64,000 nt of DNA from Salinicoccus sediminis (GCF_000986795.1 NZ_LAYZ01000001.1:558001-622000), one strand, 5' to 3'; positions 8,139 through 16,776 are shown, numbered from the stretch's first letter. Made by a program: numbers and translations. The notes: generated by a model from the sequence alone, not told the origin.

Positions 8139-9611
8139 TCATTTTTCCAGACTTTCTGCGTTTACCGTTGCCGGTCCGCCGACACTGCCCGGATTTACGT
8201 TCTGTTCCTTACGTTCAAATAATATGTCTTCAGGATCGATGTCATTGACTTCATTCTTAAGGTAATACCTGCCCTTGGTCAATACTGCCAGCAGAACGGT
8301 CAGTATCGCAGCCAGCGCTGACGCAAAGAATGCAGCAGTACTTTCAAGGAATGTCCCCATGTAGCCGAGTGCCGCCACTGTGCCGAGGCCGCTGGCTATA
8401 ATTAGTGAGACCACTCCCACCGGATTCCATTTGTACAGATTTTCCTGGCGTGCCTCATAGAAGGCAGGGCCTATCTTAAGCAACATCTTGACCACAAGCG
8501 CATCAGTAATCAGTACGGCACCCCACGCAAGCAGGAAGACACCCTGGAATGTCAGAGCAGTATCCAGATGATCAACGATGCCGCCGAGCATCAGAATCAT
8601 TGCCGTGAGCCCCGCGACTACTATCCAGAATCTGCGGCCGGGTGTAAACCGGCAGACATTTTCAAAAAAATTGGAAAGTGACAGTGAGCTGCTGTAAATG
8701 TTGGTGACATTGATGCGGACCTGGGTCAGCATCGTAAACAATGCACCGCCGATACCAAGCAGCTGGACGATGTATACGCCCGGGTTCGGCTCCGCAAGAC
8801 GGACGCCAAACCAGATGCCGAGACCGCCCATGACTCCGTAACAAAAAATCTGCGGAATGAATCCGATGGCAACCGAGCCGAATCTGATATGCCCGGGCTT
8901 CAGGAAGCGGGCATAGTCACTTGCAAGAAGCGCAGTCAGTCCCATGATGCCGTGCTGCATGCCGATGCACAGCAGGAGTGCCGTACCGCCGACCTGCACC
9001 CCTTCAGGCATGTAAGTCCAGAATCGTCCTTCATAAAGAGAAGTCGTAAAGATCGCCACTGTAATTGCGGCAATCAGAAATGCAAAAAATATCGGCAGTG
9101 ACCATTTCTGCAGCTTATCCAGTTGTTTTATGCCAAACCAGTTCAATGGAATTACAAGTGAACCAAAGATGACTATGAGCAGCCATACCGGAATTATCGG
9201 AAAAAATTCATGTACTGCATAGACCAGTATCATACCTTCGAAAGCACAGTACATGATGAAATTGGAAGCGTAGATAAGTGATGTCAGAGAGGCACCTATG
9301 TATCCAAATCCGCCTCCGCGCGACATTAAGTTGACATTCATTCCGCTTCTTGCGGACAGATAAGAGATGATGGTGCCCATGATTCCTGCCACTATGATGG
9401 CATAGCCGGCTGATATCAGCGCGTTGACAGCACCGAACTGAAGCGCCATGACACTTCCCAGCTGAAAATAAAAAATCGCTGTTGCGATTCCGAAAGTTAT
9501 GTTGGTTATGCTGAACCAACCCATTTTGCGTTCCCCGTAAGGAACCTTGTCCAATGAATAATCATCCTCGTGTGATTCGTTCCCACGATCTGCCACATTC
9601 ACAGATCCCAT
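8139..9611 (-). CDS. NCS1-family permease (cytosine/purine/allantoin type)
   Basis: A 490-residue membrane permease with about 12 helices, related to CodB and PucI-like NCS1 carriers that bring nucleobases, hydantoins or related amides in by ion symport. Conserved family features are the N-terminal SITNITFGIATAIFYFQLG segment, SARSGMNVNLMSRGGGFGY (substrate-site helix region) and the NWFGIKQLDKLQKW loop. The ATG at 9611 has GGAGTGG at good spacing; the frame opens five codons earlier with a TTG that is part of this ribosome site. A good promoter and an inverted repeat lie upstream. The neighbouring dipeptidase gene is the same orientation but separated by a terminator. Substrate is not assignable. 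Confidence 0.85.
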   Translation of the reverse strand: MGSVNVADRGNESHEDDYSLDKVPYGERKMGWFSITNITFGIATAIFYFQLGSVMALQFGAVNALISAGYAIIVAGIMGTIISYLSARSGMNVNLMSRGGGFGYIGASLTSLIYASNFIMYCAFEGMILVYAVHEFFPIIPVWLLIVIFGSLVIPLNWFGIKQLDKLQKWSLPIFFAFLIAAITVAIFTTSLYEGRFWTYMPEGVQVGGTALLLCIGMQHGIMGLTALLASDYARFLKPGHIRFGSVAIGFIPQIFCYGVMGGLGIWFGVRLAEPNPGVYIVQLLGIGGALFTMLTQVRINVTNIYSSSLSLSNFFENVCRFTPGRRFWIVVAGLTAMILMLGGIVDHLDTALTFQGVFLLAWGAVLITDALVVKMLLKIGPAFYEARQENLYKWNPVGVVSLIIASGLGTVAALGYMGTFLESTAAFFASALAAILTVLLAVLTKGRYYLKNEVNDIDPEDILFERKEQNVNPGSVGGPATVNAESLEK

Positions 9612-9659
9612 AAATATCCACTCCAAACTTTTGAAATTTTATATTTAAGCGACTTTTAC

Positions 9660-9688
9660 ACTATAAACTACTTTCACAATTAAATCAA
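9660..9688 (-). promoter_or_regulatory. promoter of the NCS1 permease gene
   Basis: On the minus strand TTGATT (9683-9688) and TATAGT (9660-9665) are 17 bases apart, 48 bases before the permease start codon. Confidence 0.65.
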
Positions 9689-9717
9689 CAGACACATCAA
9701 TGTTGTACCGCTTTTAT

Positions 9718-9750
9718 GTGAATAAGTACACATCAGTTTATATTATTCAC
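9718..9750. repeat. inverted repeat upstream of the NCS1 permease promoter
   Basis: GTGAATAA and its exact complement TTATTCAC are separated by 17 bases, in an AT-rich stretch about 30 bases upstream of the -35. A regulator-binding site is possible, as is chance in AT-rich DNA. Confidence 0.4.
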
Positions 9751-9806
9751 CTTATTAAAAGTGAAACAAAAAATATAATTCACAAGAAATTATGTTTCTA
9801 AAAAAT

Positions 9807-9833
9807 AAGACACCTTCCCCCGGAAGGCGTCTT
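9807..9833 (-). terminator. Rho-independent terminator after the dipeptidase gene
   Basis: A 12-base stem (AAGACGCCTTCC on the minus strand, one G-T pair) has a three-base loop and is followed by ATTTTTTAG. It lies nine bases past the dipeptidase stop. Confidence 0.8.
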
Positions 9834-9841
9834 AACAGTGT

Positions 9842-10783
9842 TCAGCAGTATGAATTGATGAAATTTCCGTGTGTGATTTTTGCGGTGAAACCACTGCCGT
9901 ATCTTTGATTGATGGCATCTGTGAGATTCGGGAAATCGCCTGCATTCTGCAGTCGGTTTACATAAGAACCTATGCCGTCGAAATCAGACCCGATACCGAT
10001 ATTGTCACTTCCGCCAAGCTCCATGATCCTGTCTATATGGGGAAACAGGTCTTCAATGGAGACATCACCTTCTTTTATGAAGGGCGGGTTGAATACTATG
10101 TTGATCATTCCGCCTTTTTCTATGATCTGTCTGACCTGGCTGTCATACAGGTTCCTTGGATGATCGAACACCTCCCTCGAATTGGAGTGGGAAGCGAAGA
10201 CCCGGTCTGCCTTATCAATAATGTCAGTAAAACCGGCAGTATTCAGGTGACTGACATCTATCAGCACGTCATGTTTATTGCAGCACTCAATGACCTTATA
10301 GCCAAAATCCGTCAGTCCTGCCATGCGGTTCTCCCCTACACCATCTGCGACAAGGTTGGCATTGTTCCATACAAGACCGAGTGACATGACTCCGAGGCGG
10401 ATCAGGGTCCTCAGTTTCACCAGGTCGTTGCCGAAAGCATCCGAACCCTCCAATGTAAGTACCGCGCCAACCTGGTCCGGTTTCAATTCATTTATTTCAG
10501 TGAAGTTTCTGATATGGACAAAGCCCTCCTGTGCAATCACTTCATTGTAGAAACAGTCCACCTGCTCAAGAGCATGCTGCCATTTTTCATTGTCGGGGAT
10601 GCCGGGAGCGATAAAAATCGCGAAGAATTGGACTTTTACATCCCCTTTCCTCAGTCGTCCGGCATTGGTATCAAGGTTGTCTGCATTCCTGTAATCGAGC
10701 AGTCTTTCTCCTGTAGGCAAACTGTCCCGGTAGTCACCCTGCAGCTTCAACAGGGCATCACAGTGCGTGTCGATGACATTCAT
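9842..10783 (-). CDS. membrane dipeptidase (renal dipeptidase family, M19)
   Basis: Zinc-dependent dipeptidase of the amidohydrolase superfamily, cleaving dipeptides including some with D-residues. At 313 residues it is normal length for bacterial M19 enzymes. Visible metal-site motifs are the N-terminal DTHCDALLKL, the bridging glutamate in LTLEGSDAFG, the histidines in DVSHLN and ASHSNSR, and GIGSDFDGIG near the C-terminus. GGAGAGG precedes the ATG. No secretion signal is seen, so it is probably cytoplasmic. The gene is monocistronic by position and ends at a terminator. Confidence 0.9.
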   Translation of the reverse strand: MNVIDTHCDALLKLQGDYRDSLPTGERLLDYRNADNLDTNAGRLRKGDVKVQFFAIFIAPGIPDNEKWQHALEQVDCFYNEVIAQEGFVHIRNFTEINELKPDQVGAVLTLEGSDAFGNDLVKLRTLIRLGVMSLGLVWNNANLVADGVGENRMAGLTDFGYKVIECCNKHDVLIDVSHLNTAGFTDIIDKADRVFASHSNSREVFDHPRNLYDSQVRQIIEKGGMINIVFNPPFIKEGDVSIEDLFPHIDRIMELGGSDNIGIGSDFDGIGSYVNRLQNAGDFPNLTDAINQRYGSGFTAKITHGNFINSYC

Positions 10784-10910
10784 TCTATCCTCTCCTTTAC
10801 AGATCCAATGATAGCAATATAGTCCGATTATTCAAAACAGATTAAATTTTTATACATTTAAAATTAATATTTGCATTAAAATACCGTTGCGTATAAACTG
10901 ATTATGGGTA

Positions 10911-10924
10911 TGAAAACGTTTTCT
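10911..10924. promoter_or_regulatory. cre-like palindrome upstream of the YjiH-type gene
   Basis: TGAAAACGTTTTCT contains a perfect 12-base palindrome and differs from the cre consensus only in the last base. It lies 63 bases before the YjiH-type start, upstream of a TATAAT at 10959-10964. A CcpA site is likely but the affected promoter is uncertain. Confidence 0.55.
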
Positions 10925-10986
10925 ATGTTTTATGTATTTACTTGTCGGGTGCTGTATGTATAATTATAACAAAGGGAGGAAGTTTT

Positions 10987-12315
10987 ATGCGTAATACTGC
11001 AACTTTATTAAAATTCATAATACCGTCCCTGATCGGTGTTCTAATGTTCATATTTCCGATCAGCGTAGACGGGGAAACGACCATTCCGGTGGCTTTCCTT
11101 GCCAACTTACTTAATGAATCTCTTGGATATGACACGGTCGTCCTGATTGTTGTCATCATCATCAACATATCCGCACTGCTCACCCTGATCTTCAGCTGGA
11201 TATACAGGCCGGAAAATGCGTTTCTCGCCAATCTGTTCACTGTAAATCCGGTATGGGTCATTCTGAGGATCGTCGGCGCGGTATTCTCAATCATGGCTAT
11301 CATGACGATCGGACCGGAAGCCATCAATTCCGATATTACCGGCGGCATGCTGCTCAATGACCTGCTCCCTACATTATTCGCAGTATTCCTGTTCGCAGGA
11401 ATACTGCTCCCGCTGCTTTTGAACTACGGGCTGCTGGAATTTGTAGGCTCGATTTTTGCAAAAGTCATGAGGCCGCTGTTCACACTGCCCGGCCGTTCAA
11501 CAGTGGACAACCTTGCTTCATGGGTGGGAGACGGCACCGTGGGGGTCCTCCTGACCAGCAAGCAGTATGAGGAAGGCTTTTATTCCGAACGTGAAGCAGC
11601 CGTCATCGCAACGACTTTTTCAGTCGTTTCGATCACTTTCACAATCGTCATCCTCGATCTGATCGGCCTTATGAACTACTTCGGCGCCTTCTACCTGACG
11701 GTTCTGGTCGCCGGACTGGCTGCTGCGTTCATAATGCCGAGGATTCCGCCCCTCTCTCTCATTGGAGATAATTATTATACTGAGGGTCAGGATGTCGACG
11801 AAACGATTCCGAAAGGCCACAACCCTTTCTCGTGGGGCTATAAGAAAGCCTTGGACAGGGCCGAATCCGCTGACGGCTTCGTTGATTTCCTGAAAGACGG
11901 CATAAAGACAGTCGGCGACATGTGGTTTGCCGTCCTGCCGATTGTCATGGCAATCGGTACACTCGGTACAATGCTGGCCGAGTACACTCCGGTCTTTACA
12001 TGGCTTGGCGCGCCGTTTGTCCCTGTACTTGAAATCATGGGCATACCGGAAGCTGTTGCTGCATCCGAAACATTATTCATCGGTTTCACAGACATGTTCC
12101 TGCCTGCCATTCTGATTGAAGGGGTTTCTGCAGACATCACGCGCTTCATCATCGGAGCTCTGAGTATCACACAGCTCATCTATCTCTCCGAAGTCGGCGG
12201 GGTCATACTCGGTTCCAAAGTTCCTGTCGGCCTGGGGAAACTGTTCATCATCTTCCTTCTCAGAACAGTCATTACACTGCCCATCATCACTGTCATTGCA
12301 CATATCATTTTCTAG
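10987..12315 (+). CDS. YjiH family membrane protein with nucleoside-recognition (Gate) domain
   Basis: A 442-residue polytopic membrane protein related to YjiH and SpmA/B-like Gate proteins; probably a transporter, substrate unknown. Conserved features are the AKVMRPLFTLPGRSTVDN block, the SWVGDGTVGVLLT segment and the C-terminal ETLFIGFTDMFLPAIL Gate helix. The ATG at 10987 has GGGAGGA at good spacing; an earlier in-frame ATG at 10942 lies in the promoter region. The gene has its own terminator at 12327-12353 and a cre-like site upstream, so it is likely a carbon-regulated monocistron. Confidence 0.82.
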   Translation: MRNTATLLKFIIPSLIGVLMFIFPISVDGETTIPVAFLANLLNESLGYDTVVLIVVIIINISALLTLIFSWIYRPENAFLANLFTVNPVWVILRIVGAVFSIMAIMTIGPEAINSDITGGMLLNDLLPTLFAVFLFAGILLPLLLNYGLLEFVGSIFAKVMRPLFTLPGRSTVDNLASWVGDGTVGVLLTSKQYEEGFYSEREAAVIATTFSVVSITFTIVILDLIGLMNYFGAFYLTVLVAGLAAAFIMPRIPPLSLIGDNYYTEGQDVDETIPKGHNPFSWGYKKALDRAESADGFVDFLKDGIKTVGDMWFAVLPIVMAIGTLGTMLAEYTPVFTWLGAPFVPVLEIMGIPEAVAASETLFIGFTDMFLPAILIEGVSADITRFIIGALSITQLIYLSEVGGVILGSKVPVGLGKLFIIFLLRTVITLPIITVIAHIIF

Positions 12316-12326
12316 GTTCACCTCTG

Positions 12327-12353
12327 ATCCCGGCCCGCAGCCGGGATTTTTTG
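12327..12353 (+). terminator. Rho-independent terminator after the YjiH-type gene
   Basis: TCCCGGC and GCCGGGA arms around a five-base loop are followed by TTTTTT. Confidence 0.85.
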
Positions 12354-12430
12354 TGTCCGGTTCGAATATTTCAACACTGGCGCCCGGGAGTATATAATGG
12401 AACCAAGAATTGATTAAAGGGGTTGATTCT

Positions 12431-13195
12431 ATGTGTCTGATAAATTTTCAATTGAATGATCATGAAAAATACAAGCTGGTTCTGGCAGCCAACCGGGACG
12501 AGGAGTATCACCGCCCGACCGAACCTGCAAAATTCTGGGATGACGACGGGAATATCCTTGCCGGGAGGGATTTGCGCGGTACAGGAACATGGCTCGGCAT
12601 TACATTGGACGGCCGCATTGCAGCACTTACAAATATCCGTAACAGCGACGAGCTCCTGAATACCAACCTTAAAACACGCGGTTTGCTGGTCAGCGGATTT
12701 TTGCAGTCGGAAGATCCGGCCGAAAAATATCTCGCCTCCCTGAAAGCAGAAGCCGGGGAATACTCTGGATTCAACCTGATTGCCGGCTCTCCCGATGAAC
12801 TGTATTATCTGAACAATTATGAAAATGAAGTTCAGAGGATCGGAGACGGCGTCCACGGACTTAGCAACCACCACCTCGATACGCCGTGGCCAAAAGTTGT
12901 CAAAGGGAAGCATATGCTTTCAGCAATCACTTCCGGCAAAGTTATTGATGTGGAGGCATTGTTCAGGCTGCTGAAGGACAGTGATACGGCGCCTGTGGAA
13001 GATCTGCCGGACACCGGACTTTCCAATGAACTGGAAACACAGCTCTCATCACTGTTCATCGACACTGAAAATTACGGGACACGCTGCTCCACTGTACTTG
13101 TTGTCGATAAGGACGATAATGTGGAATTCATCGAGCGGACGTATGAACACGGCAGGATGACCGATGAAAAACGATATGCCTTCACAATCCGATAA
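12431..13195 (+). CDS. NRDE / TANGO2 family protein
   Basis: A 254-residue member of the NRDE (TANGO2) family, named for the conserved Asn-Arg-Asp-Glu, visible here as AANRDEEYHRP near residue 24. The start MCLINF places a cysteine at position 2, as in relatives, where it may act as an N-terminal nucleophile. Other family blocks are GRDLRGTGTWLGI, AALTNIR and LSNHHLDTPWPK. The molecular function is unknown; eukaryotic TANGO2 has been linked to lipid or haem handling. The ATG at 12431 has AAAGGGG upstream; an in-frame ATG seven codons earlier overlaps that site. It converges on the nitronate-monooxygenase-like gene at a shared terminator. Confidence 0.85.
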   Translation: MCLINFQLNDHEKYKLVLAANRDEEYHRPTEPAKFWDDDGNILAGRDLRGTGTWLGITLDGRIAALTNIRNSDELLNTNLKTRGLLVSGFLQSEDPAEKYLASLKAEAGEYSGFNLIAGSPDELYYLNNYENEVQRIGDGVHGLSNHHLDTPWPKVVKGKHMLSAITSGKVIDVEALFRLLKDSDTAPVEDLPDTGLSNELETQLSSLFIDTENYGTRCSTVLVVDKDDNVEFIERTYEHGRMTDEKRYAFTIR

Positions 13196-13200
13196 AGCAA

Positions 13201-13230
13201 AAGAAGCTATGAAAATTTTCATAGCTTCTT
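13201..13230. terminator. bidirectional terminator between the NRDE gene and the paa cluster
   Basis: A perfect 30-base palindrome (15-base arms starting AAGAAGCTATGAAAA) lies just after the NRDE stop. The minus-strand stop codon of the flavoprotein gene at 13219 lies inside it. Its ends are T-rich in both directions. Confidence 0.8.
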
Positions 13231-14163
13231 TATATTGGAGAGGCTGTCATTAAATTCTGACCTGAATGCACTGAACAGTTCCGCAACACCGGGCAGCTCA
13301 TCAATCAGGCCGGAAATCTGTCCACCGTTTATGAACCCGTTGTGCATATCCCCCTCTACTGCACCGAGCAGATGCTTTTCCTCATCTGTATTTTCTTTGT
13401 ATGTTCCGAGCGAAATGCCGCGCTCTTCTTCTTTTCGGAGGCTCTCGGAATATTCATTTTCAAGCAGCCTCCTGCGTCTGCCGACCGACCTCCCGTATAT
13501 TTTTGTCGACGACTCATCCGCTTCGATTATCTTTGCCTTGTAGTGATGGTGGGCGGGATGCTCCCTGGTGGCGACCAGCCGTGTGCCGAGCTGCACCAGA
13601 TCCGCACCCAGCGCCATTGCCGCAAGCATGCCTCTCCCATCCCCGATGCCGCCGGCAGCAATCAGCGGCTTGTCGATGGCCTTTTTCACCTGCGGTATGA
13701 GCGTCATCGTCGTGGCTTCGGTGGAAGCATTTATCCCTGCGGCTTCGTATCCCTCGCATGTGATGATATCCACATCCATGCCCGCCACTTTTTTCGCCTG
13801 GGAAACCGTGCCGACAATCACATTTACTTTCATGCCAAGCGCCCTGATCTCTGGTATGTAGGGTGCCGGGTTTCCTGCTGAAAGAGTGATGACATCCATA
13901 TTGTACCGGGCGGCAAGCCTGATCATATCCTCCGGGGCGGCATTGACGGAGATCGGGACATTGACTGCGAGCGTGCGGTCCGTCAGCCTCCTCGCTTCCT
14001 TGAACTGCTGTTCCGCTTCAATGGGGGCGAGCGTCCCGCAGCTGACTGTTCCGACTCCGCCCTGTTCGGAAATGAGTGCAGCAAAGCGCCCTGTCGGTAT
14101 GTTCCCCATGCCGCCCTGCACAACGGGAATGCTGAGTCCGAGCGCGTCCATGATGTTCATCAT
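13219..14163 (-). CDS. nitronate monooxygenase-like flavoprotein (2-nitropropane dioxygenase family)
   Basis: An FMN-dependent TIM-barrel oxidoreductase of 314 residues. The N-terminal VVQGGMGNIPTG and the phosphate-binding block AAGGIGDGRGMLAAMALGAD with QLGTRLVAT are characteristic. Relatives oxidise nitronates or act as enoyl/quinone reductases. It is the last gene of the phenylacetate cluster; its ATG (14163) has GGAGG seven bases upstream, inside the end of paaX. Its presence here is not explained by the textbook pathway; it may detoxify a reactive or dead-end intermediate, or act as an enoyl reductase (inference). The stop lies in the terminator palindrome. Confidence 0.85.
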   Translation of the reverse strand: MMNIMDALGLSIPVVQGGMGNIPTGRFAALISEQGGVGTVSCGTLAPIEAEQQFKEARRLTDRTLAVNVPISVNAAPEDMIRLAARYNMDVITLSAGNPAPYIPEIRALGMKVNVIVGTVSQAKKVAGMDVDIITCEGYEAAGINASTEATTMTLIPQVKKAIDKPLIAAGGIGDGRGMLAAMALGADLVQLGTRLVATREHPAHHHYKAKIIEADESSTKIYGRSVGRRRRLLENEYSESLRKEEERGISLGTYKENTDEEKHLLGAVEGDMHNGFINGGQISGLIDELPGVAELFSAFRSEFNDSLSNIKKL

Positions 14164-14165
14164 GT

Positions 14166-15047
14166 TCAATCCTCCATTTCAAGATATGAATCCGTCGGTA
14201 CACTAGCATCCGGTAACATGGAGTCATATGCATTATCCGCCTTGAACACGCCCTCGAAAAATTCAATGGCGCCTCTGCCGAGGAGCTGATAATAGTCGCT
14301 GAACAGCTGTCCGGCATGATGGCCGAGCCATCTCCCGGGAAGCAGTTCCGCCGGGAAGCCTGGATCTATGAATAAAAATTTTCTGTATTCGTGTGTCAGC
14401 ATGACCCTTTTTATGAAGCATTCAGCGTCAGTCAGACCTCCTTCCGCAATCAGCTGTCTGTCCAGCACATAATCCCTGCTGTACTTTTCAAAGAAGCTTT
14501 CATACCTTTCGTTTATTTCTTCAATATTCCAGCCCCTCTGAATCAGACGTGAATTTTCCCCCGCTGTATATTCAGCAGAAAAGATATCAACCTTGTCCTC
14601 CAGATTGTATTTTACAGACAGTCTGTCCATGGTTTCATGAAGCTTATTCGGTGTGATATAGACATTCGTGGAAAGCTGTCCGAAACCATGCCATTCCAGC
14701 TCCCTGATGAATGCCTGTCTGTGCCTTGCGTCATCGAACCTGTTCTGCAGCACCACCATCAGCCAGCGCCCGTCCCACCTCTCCTTACCGATATTGAATA
14801 TTCTTCCGGCAGCAGTGTTCAGACGGCTTTTCCCGGCTTCGGTCAGTGTATAGAAACTCTTTTTGCCCTCTTTGTCAATCGACAGCCATCCCTGCCTCGA
14901 CATGCGGGAGAGGCTCATCCTCACCGACTGGGGATTGTGGTCGAATGCCTCGAGCAGTCTGATCAGGCTGCCTACCCATATCCGGTTGTTGTAATGGCGT
15001 ATATAATCGCCATATATAGTAAAAATCAAAGATTGCGTCTTTGCCAT
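14166..15047 (-). CDS. paaX: PaaX family transcriptional repressor
   Basis: Repressor of phenylacetate genes; in Escherichia coli PaaX is released from DNA by phenylacetyl-CoA. The 293-residue protein has an N-terminal winged-helix domain (SLIFTIYGDYIRHY, then VRMSLSRMSRQGWL as recognition region), the central TLTEAG and RWDGRW blocks and the C-terminal PaaX domain. It lies inside the operon it presumably controls, between the third crotonase and the flavoprotein gene. The ATG at 15047 has AGAGG seven bases upstream; an ATG at 15071 overlapping the preceding stop by four bases is an alternative. The probable target is the promoter at 24135-24163. Confidence 0.9.
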   Translation of the reverse strand: MAKTQSLIFTIYGDYIRHYNNRIWVGSLIRLLEAFDHNPQSVRMSLSRMSRQGWLSIDKEGKKSFYTLTEAGKSRLNTAAGRIFNIGKERWDGRWLMVVLQNRFDDARHRQAFIRELEWHGFGQLSTNVYITPNKLHETMDRLSVKYNLEDKVDIFSAEYTAGENSRLIQRGWNIEEINERYESFFEKYSRDYVLDRQLIAEGGLTDAECFIKRVMLTHEYRKFLFIDPGFPAELLPGRWLGHHAGQLFSDYYQLLGRGAIEFFEGVFKADNAYDSMLPDASVPTDSYLEMED

Positions 15048-15067
15048 GATCCTACCTCTTATCCTTT

Positions 15068-15844
15068 TCATTCATCCCTGAATGCTGGTTTCCTCTTTTC
15101 ACCGAAACTGTTCAACGCTTCCATTCTGTCGTATGTTCTGAGTGTTTTCAAATAATGCAGGCGCTCAATCTGTACGCCTTCCGAAACGCTGTGTTCCATG
15201 CTGTCATTGATGGCGCGTTTGGCTGCATGGAGCGCCACTTTGGGCTGTGACAGCAGAATATCCATCAGATTCCCGACGGCTTCATCCAGATCGCCCGCCT
15301 TTACCATTCTATAGATGATACCATATTTTTCAGCATCGGCTGCAGAGATTTTTTCAGACAGCAATATCATTTCCCTGGCTTTATTCACACCGGCGAGCCC
15401 GGCAAGCCTTTGGGTCCCTCCCCCTCCCGGTATGATGCCCCAGCCCACTTCGGTCAGACCGAGTTGCGCAGTATCGGCGGCGATTGCAAAATCACATGCC
15501 AGGATCAGCTCCATCCCGCCGCCAAAAGCGAGACCGTCAACTTTGCAGATTGTGACGGGATCAAGCCGGCTGATCTTGTCGAAAACGGAACTGATGAGCC
15601 TGACATTCCTCATTGTTTCGTTCTCATCGAGTCCAAGGCGTTCTTTCAGGTCCGCCCCACTGGAGAACGCCTTTTTTCCGGCAGCTGTAAAAAGAACCAC
15701 TTTCACACTGTCGCTATTCATTATTTCCTCAATGATCTGCTCAAGTTCCCTGAGCATTCCATAATTGAATGCATTGAAATATCTCTCCCTGTTGAAATGG
15801 ATACGGTATACATTTCCCTCCTGTGCGGTTTCGATGTATTCCAT
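15068..15844 (-). CDS. enoyl-CoA hydratase/isomerase family protein (third crotonase of the cluster)
   Basis: A 258-residue crotonase with both hydratase glutamates in place (FGGGMELILACD, about Glu112, and LGLTEVGWGIIPGGGG, about Glu132) and the oxyanion-hole segments SSGADL and GLAFGGG. It should therefore hydrate or hydrolyse an enoyl-CoA rather than only isomerise. The cluster already has PaaF-like and PaaG-like crotonases, so this is an extra activity; one idea is ring-opening of oxepin-CoA, since PaaZ is missing (inference). The chosen ATG has GGGAGG about ten bases upstream; an ATG at 15880 with GGGAGAGGA six bases upstream overlaps paaH and is a real alternative. Confidence 0.82.
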   Translation of the reverse strand: MEYIETAQEGNVYRIHFNRERYFNAFNYGMLRELEQIIEEIMNSDSVKVVLFTAAGKKAFSSGADLKERLGLDENETMRNVRLISSVFDKISRLDPVTICKVDGLAFGGGMELILACDFAIAADTAQLGLTEVGWGIIPGGGGTQRLAGLAGVNKAREMILLSEKISAADAEKYGIIYRMVKAGDLDEAVGNLMDILLSQPKVALHAAKRAINDSMEHSVSEGVQIERLHYLKTLRTYDRMEALNSFGEKRKPAFRDE

Positions 15845-15863
15845 CCGTCTCAATCCTCCCTTG

Positions 15864-16718
15864 TCATTCACTGTAATCATATATTCCTCTCCCGGATTTT
15901 TTACCCAGCCGTCCCGCTTTGACGTATTTCTCGAGAAGCGGGGCCGGCCGGAACCTTTCTCCGAGTTTGCTGTGAAGTTCTTTCATGTTATTCAGCCGGG
16001 CGTCCAGTCCGACAAGATCCACCAGTTCAAACGGTCCCATGGGATGGTTCAGACCCAGGCGGACCGCTTTGTCAATATCCGCGGGCGTCCCCAGCCCCTC
16101 CTGGAGCATATGGAAAGCTTCATTCCCTATGAGGCAGCTCATTCTTGAAGTCACAAAGCCGGGGAATTCATTGACCACCACTGTCTCCTTCCCCATTTTT
16201 TTGGCAACTGCCTCCACTTCAGTTACAGTGGCATCCGACGTCTCAAGCCCCCTCACTATTTCGACCAGCGGCATCCTGTGCACCGGATTGAAGAAATGCA
16301 TTGCTATCGAACTTTCAGGTCTGTTGCCGTAGGAGGCAATTTCTGTCGGACTCATCGTACTTGTGTTTGAAGCGAAAATCGTGTGGCTCATTGCCTTTTC
16401 TGAAACAGCTTCATGAACCGCCCGCTTGATTTCGGCGACTTCCGGAACCGCCTCGATGACAAGATCGCAATCCTTGATTGCCTCTTCGTAGGAAACGGAA
16501 ACCCTCAGTCTGCCGAGTGCATCTTCTCTGTCGGTCATGCTTATTTTGTTCCGGCCGACGCCTTTATCAAAAAGTTTTTTTATATCCCCGTAACTTCTAT
16601 CCGCCATCTTTTCATCAACATCCATGATGACTGTATCGAAACCGGCAAGAGAGGAAACATATGCGATCCCTTTGCCCATTACGCCGGCGCCGATGACTGT
16701 TATTCTATTGGTCTGCAA
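15864..16718 (-). CDS. paaH: 3-hydroxyacyl-CoA dehydrogenase (PaaH/Hbd type)
   Basis: NAD-dependent oxidation of a 3-hydroxyacyl-CoA, in this pathway 3-hydroxyadipyl-CoA to 3-oxoadipyl-CoA. The 284-residue protein begins with a Rossmann motif (VIGAGVMGKGIA), contains the catalytic histidine region MHFFNPVHRMPLVEI and the C-terminal domain NHPMGPFELVDLVGLD. The start is a TTG at 16718 with GGAGGTG five bases upstream; longer readings overlap the aldehyde dehydrogenase gene. A hairpin lies in the 58-base gap before it. Single-domain length matches butyryl-type HBD enzymes rather than fused PaaC/FadB forms. Confidence 0.88.
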   Translation of the reverse strand: MQTNRITVIGAGVMGKGIAYVSSLAGFDTVIMDVDEKMADRSYGDIKKLFDKGVGRNKISMTDREDALGRLRVSVSYEEAIKDCDLVIEAVPEVAEIKRAVHEAVSEKAMSHTIFASNTSTMSPTEIASYGNRPESSIAMHFFNPVHRMPLVEIVRGLETSDATVTEVEAVAKKMGKETVVVNEFPGFVTSRMSCLIGNEAFHMLQEGLGTPADIDKAVRLGLNHPMGPFELVDLVGLDARLNNMKELHSKLGERFRPAPLLEKYVKAGRLGKKSGRGIYDYSE

Positions 16719-16740
16719 GGTTACACCTCCGGTTATAAAG

Positions 16741-16771
16741 AGAAGGAATGGGATCAGGACCCGTTCCTTCT
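16741..16771 (-). other. intercistronic hairpin between the aldehyde dehydrogenase gene and paaH
   Basis: AGAAGGAA and TTCCTTCT arms continue inward with GGGT/ATCCC pairing around a small loop. No T-run follows on the minus strand, so it is more likely an mRNA stability or processing element, or a weak attenuator, than a terminator. Confidence 0.45.
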
Positions 16772-16776
16772 GCGGG

